A DNA stretch of 64,000 bases from DAOPXV01 sp964551445. GTDB taxonomy: Bacteria > Muiribacteriota > UBA9980. The stretch is taken from the NCBI GenBank assembly GCA_964551445.1, contig CAZKCG010000023.1, positions 7,038-71,037 on the forward strand. Direction: 5' to 3'. The translations under genes and the position numbers were made by a program. This document shows positions 16,150 through 25,497 of the stretch, piece after piece. The notes beneath the pieces are model-generated. The model worked only from the letters and a program-made list of their open reading frames with translations, was not told where the DNA came from and did not search any database. Each line of letters starts with the position of its first letter. Position 1 is the first letter of the stretch.

Positions 16150-18963
16150 ATGACGAAAGTGAAAAACGACAGAAAAAAGATGTACGCGGATACGGTTGAT
16201 ATGTTCAGCACAGAGATAGCGGGGCTTGAAAAAGCCGGCGACGCGAATTCGATGACGAGGCTTTTCGAGCTTTTCGGCCATGAGATATGGCAGGTTCGCA
16301 AGCTTTCATCTCTCGCGTTCGTAAGGATAAATATCGTCCATCAGAACGCCATGGATTTTTTGAGCGGCGCGCTTTTAAAGATGAAATTCAAGAGTGAGGA
16401 CGCGGTGTACTGGGCCATACAGGCCGCGTCAGGTATAAAGACCGGCGCCGCCGGATATCTTATGTCCTGGGCCTCTAACGATGACTTTCCGAAAAATTAC
16501 AGGCCGCACCTTATCAAATCACTTGCCAGAGTAAACGATACGGCTTCCGTTTCATTTCTCATCGAAGCTCTCGCGGACGAGAACTGGATCGTCAGAAAGG
16601 AAGCGGCCGCCGCGCTTATAACCTTCGGGAAAAATATCATTCCTCAGCTTCAAAGCGCTTTCGCTAACGATAAGATCGAGATCCGCACCTGGATAGCCAG
16701 GATCATCGGCCAGATACTCGGGCGCGACGCTTACGCTTTTTTCAAGAACATGCTTCAGGCCGAGCGCAAGGAAATGAGATATTACGCTATTTCCGCGCTT
16801 TCGGAGATCCGCGACCCGCAGGCCACGGCGGCTATCGTTGCAAAGATCGCCGATCCGTCCTGGCTTATCCGCGTCCAGGTTTCCGACGTGCTCGAAAAGA
16901 TAGGCGAAGAGGCGCTTCCATATCTGCGCAAGATGCTTCAGGACGGATCCTCCGATGAAAAATTTTTATCGATAAAGATAATTCAGAAGATAATGAAGGA
17001 AAAGGCTTTCGGAATAATCCGCGACTCTTTGAATTTAGATGATAACGAGTCGAAGATACTATCGTTATCGGCTCTTTCAGAAACGCAGGAAAGATCGGCA
17101 GTGGCGCTTCTGTGCGATTCGCTTACCGACCATAACTACCTGATACAGCGCCACGCGGCGAATCTCATGATACAGCTCGGCGAAAAGATATTGCCGGATA
17201 TCGGCGACGCCTTCAAAAAAACCAGGAACGAGGTCATCAGATACTGGCTCCTCGACGTTTTAAACACCTTCGGGACGGAGAGTGCGTTCGATCTGCAGTG
17301 CGGCCTCTTCGCGGAAGCGGCCAAGCGCGAAAAGATCCAGATAATGCAGTCGGTCACCGCCGGAAGCGATATAACCCTTAACCGGCGCAAGGCATATTTA
17401 TTAATGAGTGCCCTTCTGGATAAAAGCTATTCGGTAAGAAATTCGGCATTCAATCAGGTAGTGAAATTCGGCCCGCTGAAGGTTAAATTCAGGGACGCGC
17501 TGGTAACATTGAACGACATTCTGCTCAAGGTCCAGGAACACGGACTCGAGGACCCGGAAAACGAGGTCATAATCGAACTTGTCAATTCCAACTCAGTATC
17601 GATCGTGGCTTCTCCGAAAGAGGGCGCTGAAACTGGTTCCATCAGGGAGAGTTTCGCATCTTCAGGCGAGCGCGGCCGTGACGGCGACGAAAGATCCAGG
17701 CGCGGTCAGGAAGAGCCGGTTTATGCGGTCCCGTCGGATCTCGCGCTTCTGGAATATCCGGTCAGCATAGACGAGGTTTTAAGGCGGGCGGTTGAAATGA
17801 AGGCTTCCGATATTCATATTTCGGTCGGGTATTCGCCTTCTTTCAGAATGAGCGGCGAGATGGAATTTCAGCAATATTATCAGACGCTCCAGCCCGGCCA
17901 TACGCGGTCGCTGGCGTATCAGATATTAAGGCCCGCGGTCAGAGATATGTTCGAACGCTCGAAGGAACTCGATATTTCTTATGAAATAAGCGATCTGGCG
18001 AGATTTCGCGTGAATATGTATATGGACATGTACGGTATCGGAATGGTCTTCCGCGTTATACCGTTTGAGATATCGGAGCTTGAAGCTCTTGGCGTACCGC
18101 CGATCTTGAAAACGCTGGCCGAAAAGGACAAAGGACTTGTTCTGGTCACAGGCCCGACGGGTTCGGGAAAGTCCACGACGCTTGCCGCGATGATAAATTA
18201 CATAAACAAGAACAGAAAATCCCATATAATAACGATAGAAGATCCGGTCGAATTCGTTCATAAACCGATACTTTCGAAGATAACTCAGCGCGAGGTCAAT
18301 ATTTCGACCCATTCGTTCGCGAGCGCTCTGAGATCGTCTCTGCGCGAAGACCCCGACATAATACTCGTCGGCGAAATGCGCGATCTGGAAACGATAGAGC
18401 TTGCGATAACGGCCGCTGAAACGGGTCATCTGGTTTTCGGAACCGTCCATACTTCCTCGGCGGCCAACACGATAGACAGGCTGATCGACGCGTTCCCCGC
18501 CGACAAACACGCCCAGGTCCGGATATCTCTGGTTGAGGGGCTTGTGGCAATCGTTGCGCAGACGCTTGTGAAGAAAAAGAACGGCGCCGGAAGGGTCGCG
18601 GCGTTCGAGATAATGACGATGACCAACGCCATAGGAAATCTCATAAAAGAAGGAAAGACATCCCAGATCAAAGATTATATGCTGGCCGGAAAACAGTACG
18701 GCATGCAGATATTAGACGATTCTCTCGCCGATCTTATGACCCGCGAGGAGATAACTTTCGAGGAAGCGGTTTCCGCCTCATATAACAAGGACGACTTTAA
18801 AAAGCGCTATGGCGGAAATCAGCCGGCGGCTTCGGGGCCGGGAGGAAAACCGGGTTTCAAGGACCCTATGAATGGCATGCAGCAGGGCGGCAATGACGCT
18901 CTTTTCGGATTAAAGTCAAAGGGCGGAGCGGTTCCTCCCGTTAAACCGCCGGTCAGAAAATAG
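16150..18963 (+). CDS. HEAT-repeat / PilT-family ATPase fusion
   Basis: A 937-residue protein, far longer than the ~350-residue PilT twitching ATPase. Residues ~1-470 are tandem HEAT/PBS-lyase-type helical repeats (recurring 'LIEAL.DENW.VR.EAA.AL' units). Residues ~470-535 form an Arg/Glu-rich linker. Residues ~535-890 are a complete PilT ATPase: 'MKASDIHISVG', Walker A 'GPTGSGKST' (~668), Asp box 'ITIEDPVEF', Walker B 'DPDIILVGEMRD' (~736) and His box 'GHLVFGTVHTSSA' (~760). A Gly/Pro tail ends it. The catalytic residues look intact, so it should be an active retraction-type motor with a built-in protein-binding scaffold. ATG 16150 is only 2 bases after AAGGAG; GTG 16159 is an alternative start. 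Confidence 0.93.
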   Translation: MTKVKNDRKKMYADTVDMFSTEIAGLEKAGDANSMTRLFELFGHEIWQVRKLSSLAFVRINIVHQNAMDFLSGALLKMKFKSEDAVYWAIQAASGIKTGAAGYLMSWASNDDFPKNYRPHLIKSLARVNDTASVSFLIEALADENWIVRKEAAAALITFGKNIIPQLQSAFANDKIEIRTWIARIIGQILGRDAYAFFKNMLQAERKEMRYYAISALSEIRDPQATAAIVAKIADPSWLIRVQVSDVLEKIGEEALPYLRKMLQDGSSDEKFLSIKIIQKIMKEKAFGIIRDSLNLDDNESKILSLSALSETQERSAVALLCDSLTDHNYLIQRHAANLMIQLGEKILPDIGDAFKKTRNEVIRYWLLDVLNTFGTESAFDLQCGLFAEAAKREKIQIMQSVTAGSDITLNRRKAYLLMSALLDKSYSVRNSAFNQVVKFGPLKVKFRDALVTLNDILLKVQEHGLEDPENEVIIELVNSNSVSIVASPKEGAETGSIRESFASSGERGRDGDERSRRGQEEPVYAVPSDLALLEYPVSIDEVLRRAVEMKASDIHISVGYSPSFRMSGEMEFQQYYQTLQPGHTRSLAYQILRPAVRDMFERSKELDISYEISDLARFRVNMYMDMYGIGMVFRVIPFEISELEALGVPPILKTLAEKDKGLVLVTGPTGSGKSTTLAAMINYINKNRKSHIITIEDPVEFVHKPILSKITQREVNISTHSFASALRSSLREDPDIILVGEMRDLETIELAITAAETGHLVFGTVHTSSAANTIDRLIDAFPADKHAQVRISLVEGLVAIVAQTLVKKKNGAGRVAAFEIMTMTNAIGNLIKEGKTSQIKDYMLAGKQYGMQILDDSLADLMTREEITFEEAVSASYNKDDFKKRYGGNQPAASGPGGKPGFKDPMNGMQQGGNDALFGLKSKGGAVPPVKPPVRK

Positions 18964-19076
18964 GCGCCATTGGGAAATAGCGTGAATGTGTATCATGCGG
19001 AAATTTTGTTCAGATGTATTTTTAGTATATATAACCAGATAACTTTATAACTTTATTTATTCGGGAGTGATTGTTT

Positions 19077-19709
19077 ATGTTCTCAGAATTAAAGATCAAG
19101 GAATTTTTTGAAAAAGTGGCGAGTTCCGATCCTACGCCCGGCGGCGGATCGGTTGCGGCGATGAACGTGGCCGCGGGATGCGCGTGCGCGCTTTTAATGG
19201 CTAACGTTACGCTCGGCAAGGAAAAATTCGCGTCGGTTCAAAATGATATACAAAAGATCATTCTTGAACTTTCAGAGATAAAAAAAGAGGCGCTGTCGCT
19301 TATGGACCGCGACAAAGAGGCTTATGACTCCGTCGTTGCCGCTTTTAAAATGAAAAAGGACACCGAACCCGAAAAAGAGATAAGGAAAAAAGCGATATTC
19401 GAGGCGACCGTTAGATCGACCGAGGTCCCGATAAAGATAGCCGAAACCGCCCTGAAAAGTTCGGTCATAATAAACAGGCTCGTTGAGATCGGCAACAAAA
19501 AAGCCGTATCCGATTCGATAACGGGGCTTTTTAACGCTTACGCCGGGGCCATCAGCTCCATCGCCGTGGCTAAATTGAATCTTTCAGGATCGTGGGATAA
19601 CCCCGAAGTGAAGTCGAATTTCATATCGAAAGTGAAGGTCCTCGAAATGGACATCGAGAACGGCCACGAAGCTATCAAAAAGGTAATGCTGGCCAACCTT
19701 CAGTCTTAA
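19077..19709 (+). CDS. Cyclodeaminase/cyclohydrolase (FchA / FtcD C-terminal domain family)
   Basis: A stand-alone formiminotetrahydrofolate cyclodeaminase or methenyl-THF cyclohydrolase. 'DPTPGGGSVAAMNVAAGCACALLMANVTLG' is the family's folate-binding signature. The 210 residues match the C-terminal domain of bifunctional FtcD. The formiminotransferase half is a separate gene at 60642-61532, so the two could act together in histidine breakdown from different operons. Start ATG 19077 is 9 bases after GGGAG (19063-19067); the in-frame TTG at 19071 is rejected. Confidence 0.9.
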   Translation: MFSELKIKEFFEKVASSDPTPGGGSVAAMNVAAGCACALLMANVTLGKEKFASVQNDIQKIILELSEIKKEALSLMDRDKEAYDSVVAAFKMKKDTEPEKEIRKKAIFEATVRSTEVPIKIAETALKSSVIINRLVEIGNKKAVSDSITGLFNAYAGAISSIAVAKLNLSGSWDNPEVKSNFISKVKVLEMDIENGHEAIKKVMLANLQS

Positions 19710-19762
19710 GAAACGGCGGCGGATGATCCGATATATTTTAAATAAGGCTTGGTGTTAATAAA

Positions 19763-20659
19763 ATGATATACAGCATGACGGGATTTGCGAAAGTATCCAG
19801 AAATATCAACGGATATGAACACACATTCGAAATAAAGACACTTAATCATAAATACGTGGATATAAAACTCGCGCTTGACAGGGTTCTTGACGCCTGCGAA
19901 CACGAAATTTCGGAATACTTGAGAAGCGAGATAAAGCGCGGAAGCGTAAGGGCCGTTTACACGATAAAACATGGCGGGGCCAGCGCTTTGAAATCAAAGC
20001 TTTTCGACGTGGATATCGACGCGGCAAAGTCGTATCACGACGCTTATCTTAAGGTCTCGAAGATACTCAACATGAATTACATACCCGACGTGAGCGTCAT
20101 TATGCGCCACAGCGGCGTTTTAAACCCGGTCGAGGACGATAATTTCGAGGATATGGAAAGCGTTATGGGCGTCGTCGCCGACGGGGTGCGCGAACTCGAT
20201 AAATTCAGGACCGGGGAAGGAAAGCGTCTCGCCAAATTTATTTCCGACAGGCTGAAACTTTTGAAGAAATTCATCCAGGACATAGCGGGCCTCGCCAAAG
20301 GCGTAAAGGAAGTATATTTCAATAAGATGGTAGAGCGCATAGCCGATTTCCGCAAGAAGACGAATATCGATATCGACGATTCGAGGATACTTCAGGAAGT
20401 GGCCGTCATGGCCGACCGCGCCGACATATCGGAAGAGATCGAACGCTTCGGTTCGCACATAAAATACTTCGAGAAACTTCTCAAGGGCGATGAAAAGGAC
20501 GCTATCGCCGGGCGCAAGATGGACTTTTTATGCCAGGAGCTTTTCCGCGAGATAACTACGATATCGAATAAAACGAGCCTGACGGATATAACGAGAGTGG
20601 CCATAGAGGCCAAGTCGGAGATCGAAAAGATCAGGGAACAGGTACAGAACATTCAGTAA
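19763..20659 (+). CDS. yicC: YicC/YloC-family endoribonuclease-like protein
   Basis: A 298-residue YicC family protein: N-terminal 'MIYSMTGFAKVSRNINGYEHTFEIKTLNHKYVDIKL' and C-terminal 'GRKMDFLCQELFREITTISNKTSL' are the two diagnostic family blocks. YicC of E. coli and YloC of Bacillus have been reported as RNases. It opens a gene block in Firmicutes order (yicC-remA-gmk). No strong Shine-Dalgarno precedes ATG 19763. Confidence 0.93.
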   Translation: MIYSMTGFAKVSRNINGYEHTFEIKTLNHKYVDIKLALDRVLDACEHEISEYLRSEIKRGSVRAVYTIKHGGASALKSKLFDVDIDAAKSYHDAYLKVSKILNMNYIPDVSVIMRHSGVLNPVEDDNFEDMESVMGVVADGVRELDKFRTGEGKRLAKFISDRLKLLKKFIQDIAGLAKGVKEVYFNKMVERIADFRKKTNIDIDDSRILQEVAVMADRADISEEIERFGSHIKYFEKLLKGDEKDAIAGRKMDFLCQELFREITTISNKTSLTDITRVAIEAKSEIEKIREQVQNIQ

Positions 20660-20680
20660 AACATATATTCGGAGGGATTG

Positions 20681-20992
20681 ATGGAAAACATAAAATTATT
20701 GAACGTCGGCTTCGGCAATATCGTTCTGGCTAACAGGATCATAGCGATAGTCAGCCCGGATTCGGCGCCGATGAAAAGGCTCAAGGAGGACGCGCGCGAA
20801 CGCGGAATGCTTATCGACGCTACATACGGAAGGCGCACGCGTTCCATAATAATAACGGATTCGAACCACGTGGTCCTCTCGGCCGTTCAGCCGGAAACCT
20901 CGGCCGGAAGGCTTCTCGACAAGGAACTCAAGTTCGGCGGCGAAGCCGGCGTTGAAGCGGAGGCCGAGGAAGAGGAAGCTTCGGAAGAATAA
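20681..20992 (+). CDS. remA: RemA-like (DUF370) regulatory protein
   Basis: A 103-residue DUF370 protein: 'LLNVGFGNIVLANRIIAIVSPDSAPMKRL' and 'DATYGRRTRSIIITDSNHVVLSA' define the family. In Bacillus, RemA is a DNA-binding activator of biofilm matrix and osmoprotection genes. Homologues are found beside gmk in many phyla. This copy has an acidic Glu/Ala tail (about residues 88-103) beyond the usual ~87 residues. ATG 20681 is 4 bases after GGAGGG (20671-20676). Confidence 0.92.
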   Translation: MENIKLLNVGFGNIVLANRIIAIVSPDSAPMKRLKEDARERGMLIDATYGRRTRSIIITDSNHVVLSAVQPETSAGRLLDKELKFGGEAGVEAEAEEEEASEE

Positions 20993-21005
20993 TTAAAATA
21001 AGAAA

Positions 21006-21034
21006 GTGAGGCGCCGTTCCTACGGCGGTTTGCC
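21006..21034 (+). promoter_or_regulatory. Hairpin between ribosome-binding site and start codon of gmk
   Basis: GTGAGG (21006-21011) is 23 bases from ATG 21035, too far for normal initiation. A perfect 6-bp hairpin CGCCGT-TCCT-ACGGCG (21012-21027) fills the gap and would bring them to an effective 7 bases. GGCGG inside the hairpin's 3' arm could serve as a weak alternative site. Confidence 0.45.
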
Positions 21035-21610
21035 ATGAGCCATATATTTGTAATATCGGGCCCTTCGGGGGTCGGAAAAAGTTCCATTGCGCAGGCGATA
21101 CTGGAAAAATATACCGGCCGGATAACTTATTCCATATCAATGACCACGCGCGGGATACGCCATGGCGAAGAGGACGGCCGCGAATATATCTTCACGACCG
21201 TCGCTGATTTCGAACGGCGTATCGCGGAAGACGCGTTCATCGAGCACGCCAAAGTGCATGACAACTACTACGGAACGCTTAAATCTCAGATCGACGACGC
21301 TTTTAAGAGCGGGCTCGCCATACTTTTAGACGTCGATACCAAAGGCGCTCTTAACATAAAAAGCAAATATCCGGAGGCGGTGCTTATGTTCATAGTTCCG
21401 CCCTGCATAGAAGAACTTAAAAGGCGCCTTTTCAAAAGGCATACGGACGCGCCCGAGGTCATCGAACGCCGCATTAATAACGCCATAGCAGAGATAGAAA
21501 AGTCCACTCAATATGACTACGTGGTTAAAAACGAGGAACTCGAGCAGGCCATATCGGAATGCTCGCAGATAATGGAAAAACATTTTCCTTTCGTCGAGAG
21601 ACCGGCTTAG
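21035..21610 (+). CDS. gmk: Guanylate kinase
   Basis: It phosphorylates GMP to GDP. The P-loop 'ISGPSGVGKSSI' is at the N-terminus. 'SISMTTRGIRHGEEDGREYIF' binds GMP, and 'LLDVDTKGALNIK' and 'FIVPPCIEELKRRL' complete the fold. At 191 residues it is the usual length. It sits after remA as in Firmicutes, but rpoZ and coaBC, which follow in Bacillus, are absent and priA comes next, starting on the base after the gmk stop. Confidence 0.96.
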   Translation: MSHIFVISGPSGVGKSSIAQAILEKYTGRITYSISMTTRGIRHGEEDGREYIFTTVADFERRIAEDAFIEHAKVHDNYYGTLKSQIDDAFKSGLAILLDVDTKGALNIKSKYPEAVLMFIVPPCIEELKRRLFKRHTDAPEVIERRINNAIAEIEKSTQYDYVVKNEELEQAISECSQIMEKHFPFVERPA

Positions 21611-23863
21611 ATGTATTGCAAGGTAGCGCTTCCTATTCCGTCGGAACAGCTTTATACATATTCCGTGCCCGAAAAATTTTCGGGCATGGTTTCCCGCGGC
21701 CAGCTCGTCTACGTCAATTTAAAGAATCAGAACGAACCGGTCGCGGCTTACGTTATAAGCGCGGGCGAGGAATGCGACATAGATCCTTCGCTCGTCCGGC
21801 CGCTGCATGACGTGTTCGATTCGGAGCCGGTCCCGGAAGAACTCATGGCCCTGGCCGAAAAAGTGTCCGCGCGTTATTTCTGTTCGATGGGAAACGCTCT
21901 TGAGCTCGTGTTTCAGCCTACTCTGGCTTTTTCAGCCGTCGAGGTCGAAAAATATTATGATTTCAACAGAAAATTGGACGTTTTCAAGGTTTTCGGCGAC
22001 GGCGGGATATCGAAGATCGAACGGCTTATAATTCAATTCTTATATAATTCCGGGGCTCAGACAAAGAAGGATATAGAGAAAACGCTTCTTCTCGATTATA
22101 CCGTTTCTAAAAATAATATCGCGAAACTGGCCGCGTCCGGGGTGATCGCGTCGTCATTCAATAAAAAGAGTTTCGATTACGGCGGCGCGGCGACCTTCAA
22201 TTATGAGCTGGCCGACAGCCGTGAGATAATTTATACGGACGAACAGAAAGCGGCCATAATAAAGATAACCGAAAATATATTAAAAAAAGAATATTCAGAG
22301 AACTTATTGTTCGGCGTCACCGGCTCCGGAAAGACCGAAGTATATATTGAAATACTGAAATTGTGCGTTTCACGCGGGCTGTGCGCTATCGTTCTGGTGC
22401 CCGAAATAGCTCTTACGGAACATTTGAAACACCGGTTTTTAAAGGCGTTCCCCGAAGGCCTCGCCGTGTGGCACTCTCTCGTTAAAAAAGAAGATAAACA
22501 AAAGATATACGCCAATATCGCCCGCGGCGAGATAAAGATATTGCTCGGCGCGAGATCCGCCATATTCGCTCCGTTTGCCGACCTCGGCTGCATAATAATC
22601 GACGAGGAGCACGATTCGTCGTATAAACAGGAATCCGGAATATACTACGATACGCGCGAGATAGCCAGAATGAGAATGGAACTTGCTAACGGCGCTCTCG
22701 TTATGGGTTCGGCCACGCCTTCGATCGAAAGTTATTATCCGCTCGAGAACGGAAGGCGGCCGGGAAGCGTGATAAGGATCGAAAAACGCGTCGAGAACAG
22801 GCCGATGCCCAGATGCCACATAGTAGATATGGGGCTGGAGTTTTCCGAGAACAAGAACAAGTCCATGTTCTCGCTCCTGCTCGAAGAAAAGATAACCGAC
22901 AGGCTCGAACGCAGGCAGCAGGTCCTGCTGTTTCTCAACAGGCGCGGCCACAGCACCTTCGTTCTCTGCAGATCGTGCGGGCTGGTCATAAAGTGCGACG
23001 ACTGCGCCGTTTCGATGACATACCACTCCGAGCCGCCCCGGCTCTTATGTCATTACTGCAATAAGATCCGCGAAGTGCCGATGCTCTGTCCTTCATGCCA
23101 GAGCCATTATATAAGGTTTTTCGGCGTCGGGACGGAAAAGGTGGAAGAGGAGTTCCGGCGGAAGTTCCCGGAAGCGCGCGTCGCGCGCCTTGATTCGGAC
23201 GTTCTGACGAACAAGAGCATAAGCGCTAAAATTTTTGACGACTTTTTGAAAAAGAAGATAGACGTTTTGATAGGCACTCAGATGATAGCCAAGGGCCTTG
23301 ATTTTCATAACATCACGCTCGTCGGGATAATCTCCGCCGACACCGCTCTTAATATGCCCGATATGTTCGCGTCGGAAAAGACGTTTCAGGTCTTGTGCCA
23401 GGTCATAGGGCGCACCGGCCGCGGCGTCGATGAGGGCGAATGCGTCATCCAGACCTATAACGCCGATAATTACGCCATTACTTCAGCCGCCGTAAGCGAT
23501 TTCAAGTCGTTTTACGCGAATGAAATAGAGGTCAGGAGATCGCTTGAATATCCGCCTTTCCGTGAAATGATAAAGATATCGTTTGAACACGCACAGGAAA
23601 CGCTCGCTTTCGAGACCGCGAAAAAATTCGCGGCCGAGGTAGCGGCGGCGGCCGGCGATCCCGGTTTGATACGGATGCTCGGCCCGGCGCCGGCTCTCAT
23701 CGCGCGCCGCCAGAATGTGTACAGGTTCAACGCCTTCATTTTTACCGACTCTGCAACCGTCAGAATCGGCCCCGTTTCAGAAATATTGAAAAAATATAGT
23801 TTTACAAATAAACGCCAATATGTTAAAATAAGCGTCGATGTTTCGCCGAACAATACCTACTGA
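21611..23863 (+). CDS. priA: Primosomal replication restart helicase PriA
   Basis: A superfamily 2 DNA helicase that reloads the replisome at stalled forks. The N-terminal DNA-binding domain starts 'CKVALPIPSEQLYTYSVP'. Walker A is 'FGVTGSGKTEVY', Walker B 'IIIDEEHDSSYKQ'. The zinc module is 'CRSCGLVIKCDDCAVSM' plus 'CHYCNKIREVPMLCPSCQS', and motif VI is 'QVIGRTGRG'. The 750 residues are the normal length. All core motifs are intact. Confidence 0.97.
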   Translation: MYCKVALPIPSEQLYTYSVPEKFSGMVSRGQLVYVNLKNQNEPVAAYVISAGEECDIDPSLVRPLHDVFDSEPVPEELMALAEKVSARYFCSMGNALELVFQPTLAFSAVEVEKYYDFNRKLDVFKVFGDGGISKIERLIIQFLYNSGAQTKKDIEKTLLLDYTVSKNNIAKLAASGVIASSFNKKSFDYGGAATFNYELADSREIIYTDEQKAAIIKITENILKKEYSENLLFGVTGSGKTEVYIEILKLCVSRGLCAIVLVPEIALTEHLKHRFLKAFPEGLAVWHSLVKKEDKQKIYANIARGEIKILLGARSAIFAPFADLGCIIIDEEHDSSYKQESGIYYDTREIARMRMELANGALVMGSATPSIESYYPLENGRRPGSVIRIEKRVENRPMPRCHIVDMGLEFSENKNKSMFSLLLEEKITDRLERRQQVLLFLNRRGHSTFVLCRSCGLVIKCDDCAVSMTYHSEPPRLLCHYCNKIREVPMLCPSCQSHYIRFFGVGTEKVEEEFRRKFPEARVARLDSDVLTNKSISAKIFDDFLKKKIDVLIGTQMIAKGLDFHNITLVGIISADTALNMPDMFASEKTFQVLCQVIGRTGRGVDEGECVIQTYNADNYAITSAAVSDFKSFYANEIEVRRSLEYPPFREMIKISFEHAQETLAFETAKKFAAEVAAAAGDPGLIRMLGPAPALIARRQNVYRFNAFIFTDSATVRIGPVSEILKKYSFTNKRQYVKISVDVSPNNTY

Positions 23864-23905
23864 TAACGGCCGAAAAACTTAATGAAGAGGTAGATTTTTA
23901 AAGGT

Positions 23906-24409
23906 ATGACTATTCTTCCTATTTTTTTATGCAACAACGAAGTTCTCCGTGAAAAGGCGGCCCCGTGCCAGAAGCCTTATTCTAAATACGCGGCCCTCGC
24001 GGAAAACATGATACAGACAATGTATAAGGCTCCCGGAATAGGCCTTGCGGCGCCGCAGATCGGCATGCCGCTCCGAATGTTCGTTTACGACTCGGGTGCG
24101 GGCAGCGTGGTGCTTATAAACCCTGAAATAATATCTTGTTCCGAGGAAACCTCCGAATACGAGGAAGGCTGTCTTTCCGTTCCGGATATAAACGCGAACG
24201 TGGTGCGCCCCTCATCGATAAAATTCCGCGCTTTCGACCTCGAAGGTTACCGCGTCGAGCGCGAGGCTCACGAACTTGAGGCGCGAGTCATTCAGCACGA
24301 ATTCGATCATCTCGAAGGAATTCTTTTTATCGACCGTGTTTCCGAAAAAGACCGCAAGATCGTCGTTGAAAAACTCAAGAAAATGGGCTTCAAGGGAAAG
24401 GTCGCATAA
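23906..24409 (+). CDS. def: Peptide deformylase
   Basis: It removes the formyl group from nascent protein N-termini. Three signature motifs are complete: 'GIGLAAPQIG' (motif 1), 'EEGCLSVP' (motif 2, metal-binding Cys) and 'QHEFDHLEG' (motif 3, HExxH). 167 residues. It is followed by fmt, which performs the opposite reaction on initiator tRNA, six bases downstream. Confidence 0.97.
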   Translation: MTILPIFLCNNEVLREKAAPCQKPYSKYAALAENMIQTMYKAPGIGLAAPQIGMPLRMFVYDSGAGSVVLINPEIISCSEETSEYEEGCLSVPDINANVVRPSSIKFRAFDLEGYRVEREAHELEARVIQHEFDHLEGILFIDRVSEKDRKIVVEKLKKMGFKGKVA

Positions 24410-24415
24410 CTTTTT

Positions 24416-25354
24416 ATGAATATTCTTTTTATGGGCACCCCCGATTTTTCAGTGCCGTCGTTAAAAGCTCTCGCTGGTATGTCCGGCCATAAGATCGTCG
24501 GCGTGGTTACTACGCCCGATCAGCCCGTCGGCCGTTCGCTTAAAATGACGCCGCCGCCGGTAAAAGCCTGCGCGGTGGAACTCGGCATCCCCGTATTTCA
24601 GCCTGAAAAATTAAACACGGCCGAAAATCTCGAACTTTTTAAAGGCCTCGGCGCGGATCTTCTGGCCGTCGTCGCTTACGGAAAGATAATCGGCGACCGG
24701 CTTCTGGCTTTGTATCCGCGGAAAATAATCAACGTCCATCCTTCGCTTCTTCCTAAATACAGGGGCGTCGCGCCATATCAGTGGGCCCTCATAAACGGCG
24801 AAAAAAACACCGGCGTGACCATAATGTATATAGCGAAAGAGCTTGACGCCGGCGATATCATTCTTCAAAAAGAGATCGCGGTCAAAGATTCCGACAACGC
24901 GAGCACGCTGCACGATTCACTGGCCGCGATGGGCGCGGAAATGCTGGCTGAGACCGTTTCTCTTATCGAACGCGGTGAAGCTTCGGGCGCGCCTCAAGAT
25001 CACGCGGAAGCCACCTACTATAAAAAGATCGAAAAAAGCATGGGGCATATCGACTGGAAATTGGACGCTGAAAAGATAAAAGATCTGGTCCGCGGCCTCT
25101 GCCCGTGGCCTTCCACTTATTGTTTCCATAACGGAAACCTCATAAAGATACACGAAGCCCGCCTCGCGCCCGCGTCGTCATCTTCGACGGTTCCCGGGAC
25201 CGTCATCGAAGCGTCTGAAAAAGGCGGCCTTATAGTGGCCTGCGGGAACGGTGCCCTGTCAATAAAGAAGCTGCAGCTGGCGTCGAAAAGTTCCCAGAGC
25301 CACGACACTTTTTTACGCGGTTATAAAATTTCTTCAGGCGATATGTTAAACTAA
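24416..25354 (+). CDS. fmt: Methionyl-tRNA formyltransferase
   Basis: It formylates Met-tRNA(fMet) using 10-formyl-THF. 'FMGTPDFSVPSLKAL', 'HPSLLPKYRGVAPYQWALINGE' (catalytic Asn/His region and loop) and the C-terminal OB-fold domain 'CPWPSTYCFHNG' are present. 312 residues, full length. It sits directly after def in a conserved translation gene block. Confidence 0.97.
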   Translation: MNILFMGTPDFSVPSLKALAGMSGHKIVGVVTTPDQPVGRSLKMTPPPVKACAVELGIPVFQPEKLNTAENLELFKGLGADLLAVVAYGKIIGDRLLALYPRKIINVHPSLLPKYRGVAPYQWALINGEKNTGVTIMYIAKELDAGDIILQKEIAVKDSDNASTLHDSLAAMGAEMLAETVSLIERGEASGAPQDHAEATYYKKIEKSMGHIDWKLDAEKIKDLVRGLCPWPSTYCFHNGNLIKIHEARLAPASSSSTVPGTVIEASEKGGLIVACGNGALSIKKLQLASKSSQSHDTFLRGYKISSGDMLN

Positions 25355-25497
25355 TTCTGATTTTATCCGATAAAACGAATTATACCAGTTAGTATTTTAT
25401 GGGCCGTTCTGTTGACGCGCTGATTCGGCGCTCACGGACGGGCGGTTTTATACTATTGTTATAACAGTGAACGTTTAAAACGGGGTTGATTTAATTT
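25355..25497 (+). other. Gap before rsmB with short dyads
   Basis: The only sizeable break inside the housekeeping block. TTTTATC-C-GATAAAA (25361-25375) could end the upstream transcript. A GC-rich, self-complementary stretch (about 25400-25445) follows, then AT-rich sequence with TATACT (25449-25454). No well-spaced -35 is visible, so a promoter is only possible. Confidence 0.3.

Noticed and set aside
22439..23026. Long minus-strand open frame inside priA
   Set aside because: It is a shadow of the conserved PriA helicase core; the sense-strand motifs are complete.
25412..25454. TTGACG (25412) with TATACT (25449) as a promoter before rsmB
   Set aside because: The spacing of about 31 bases is far too long.
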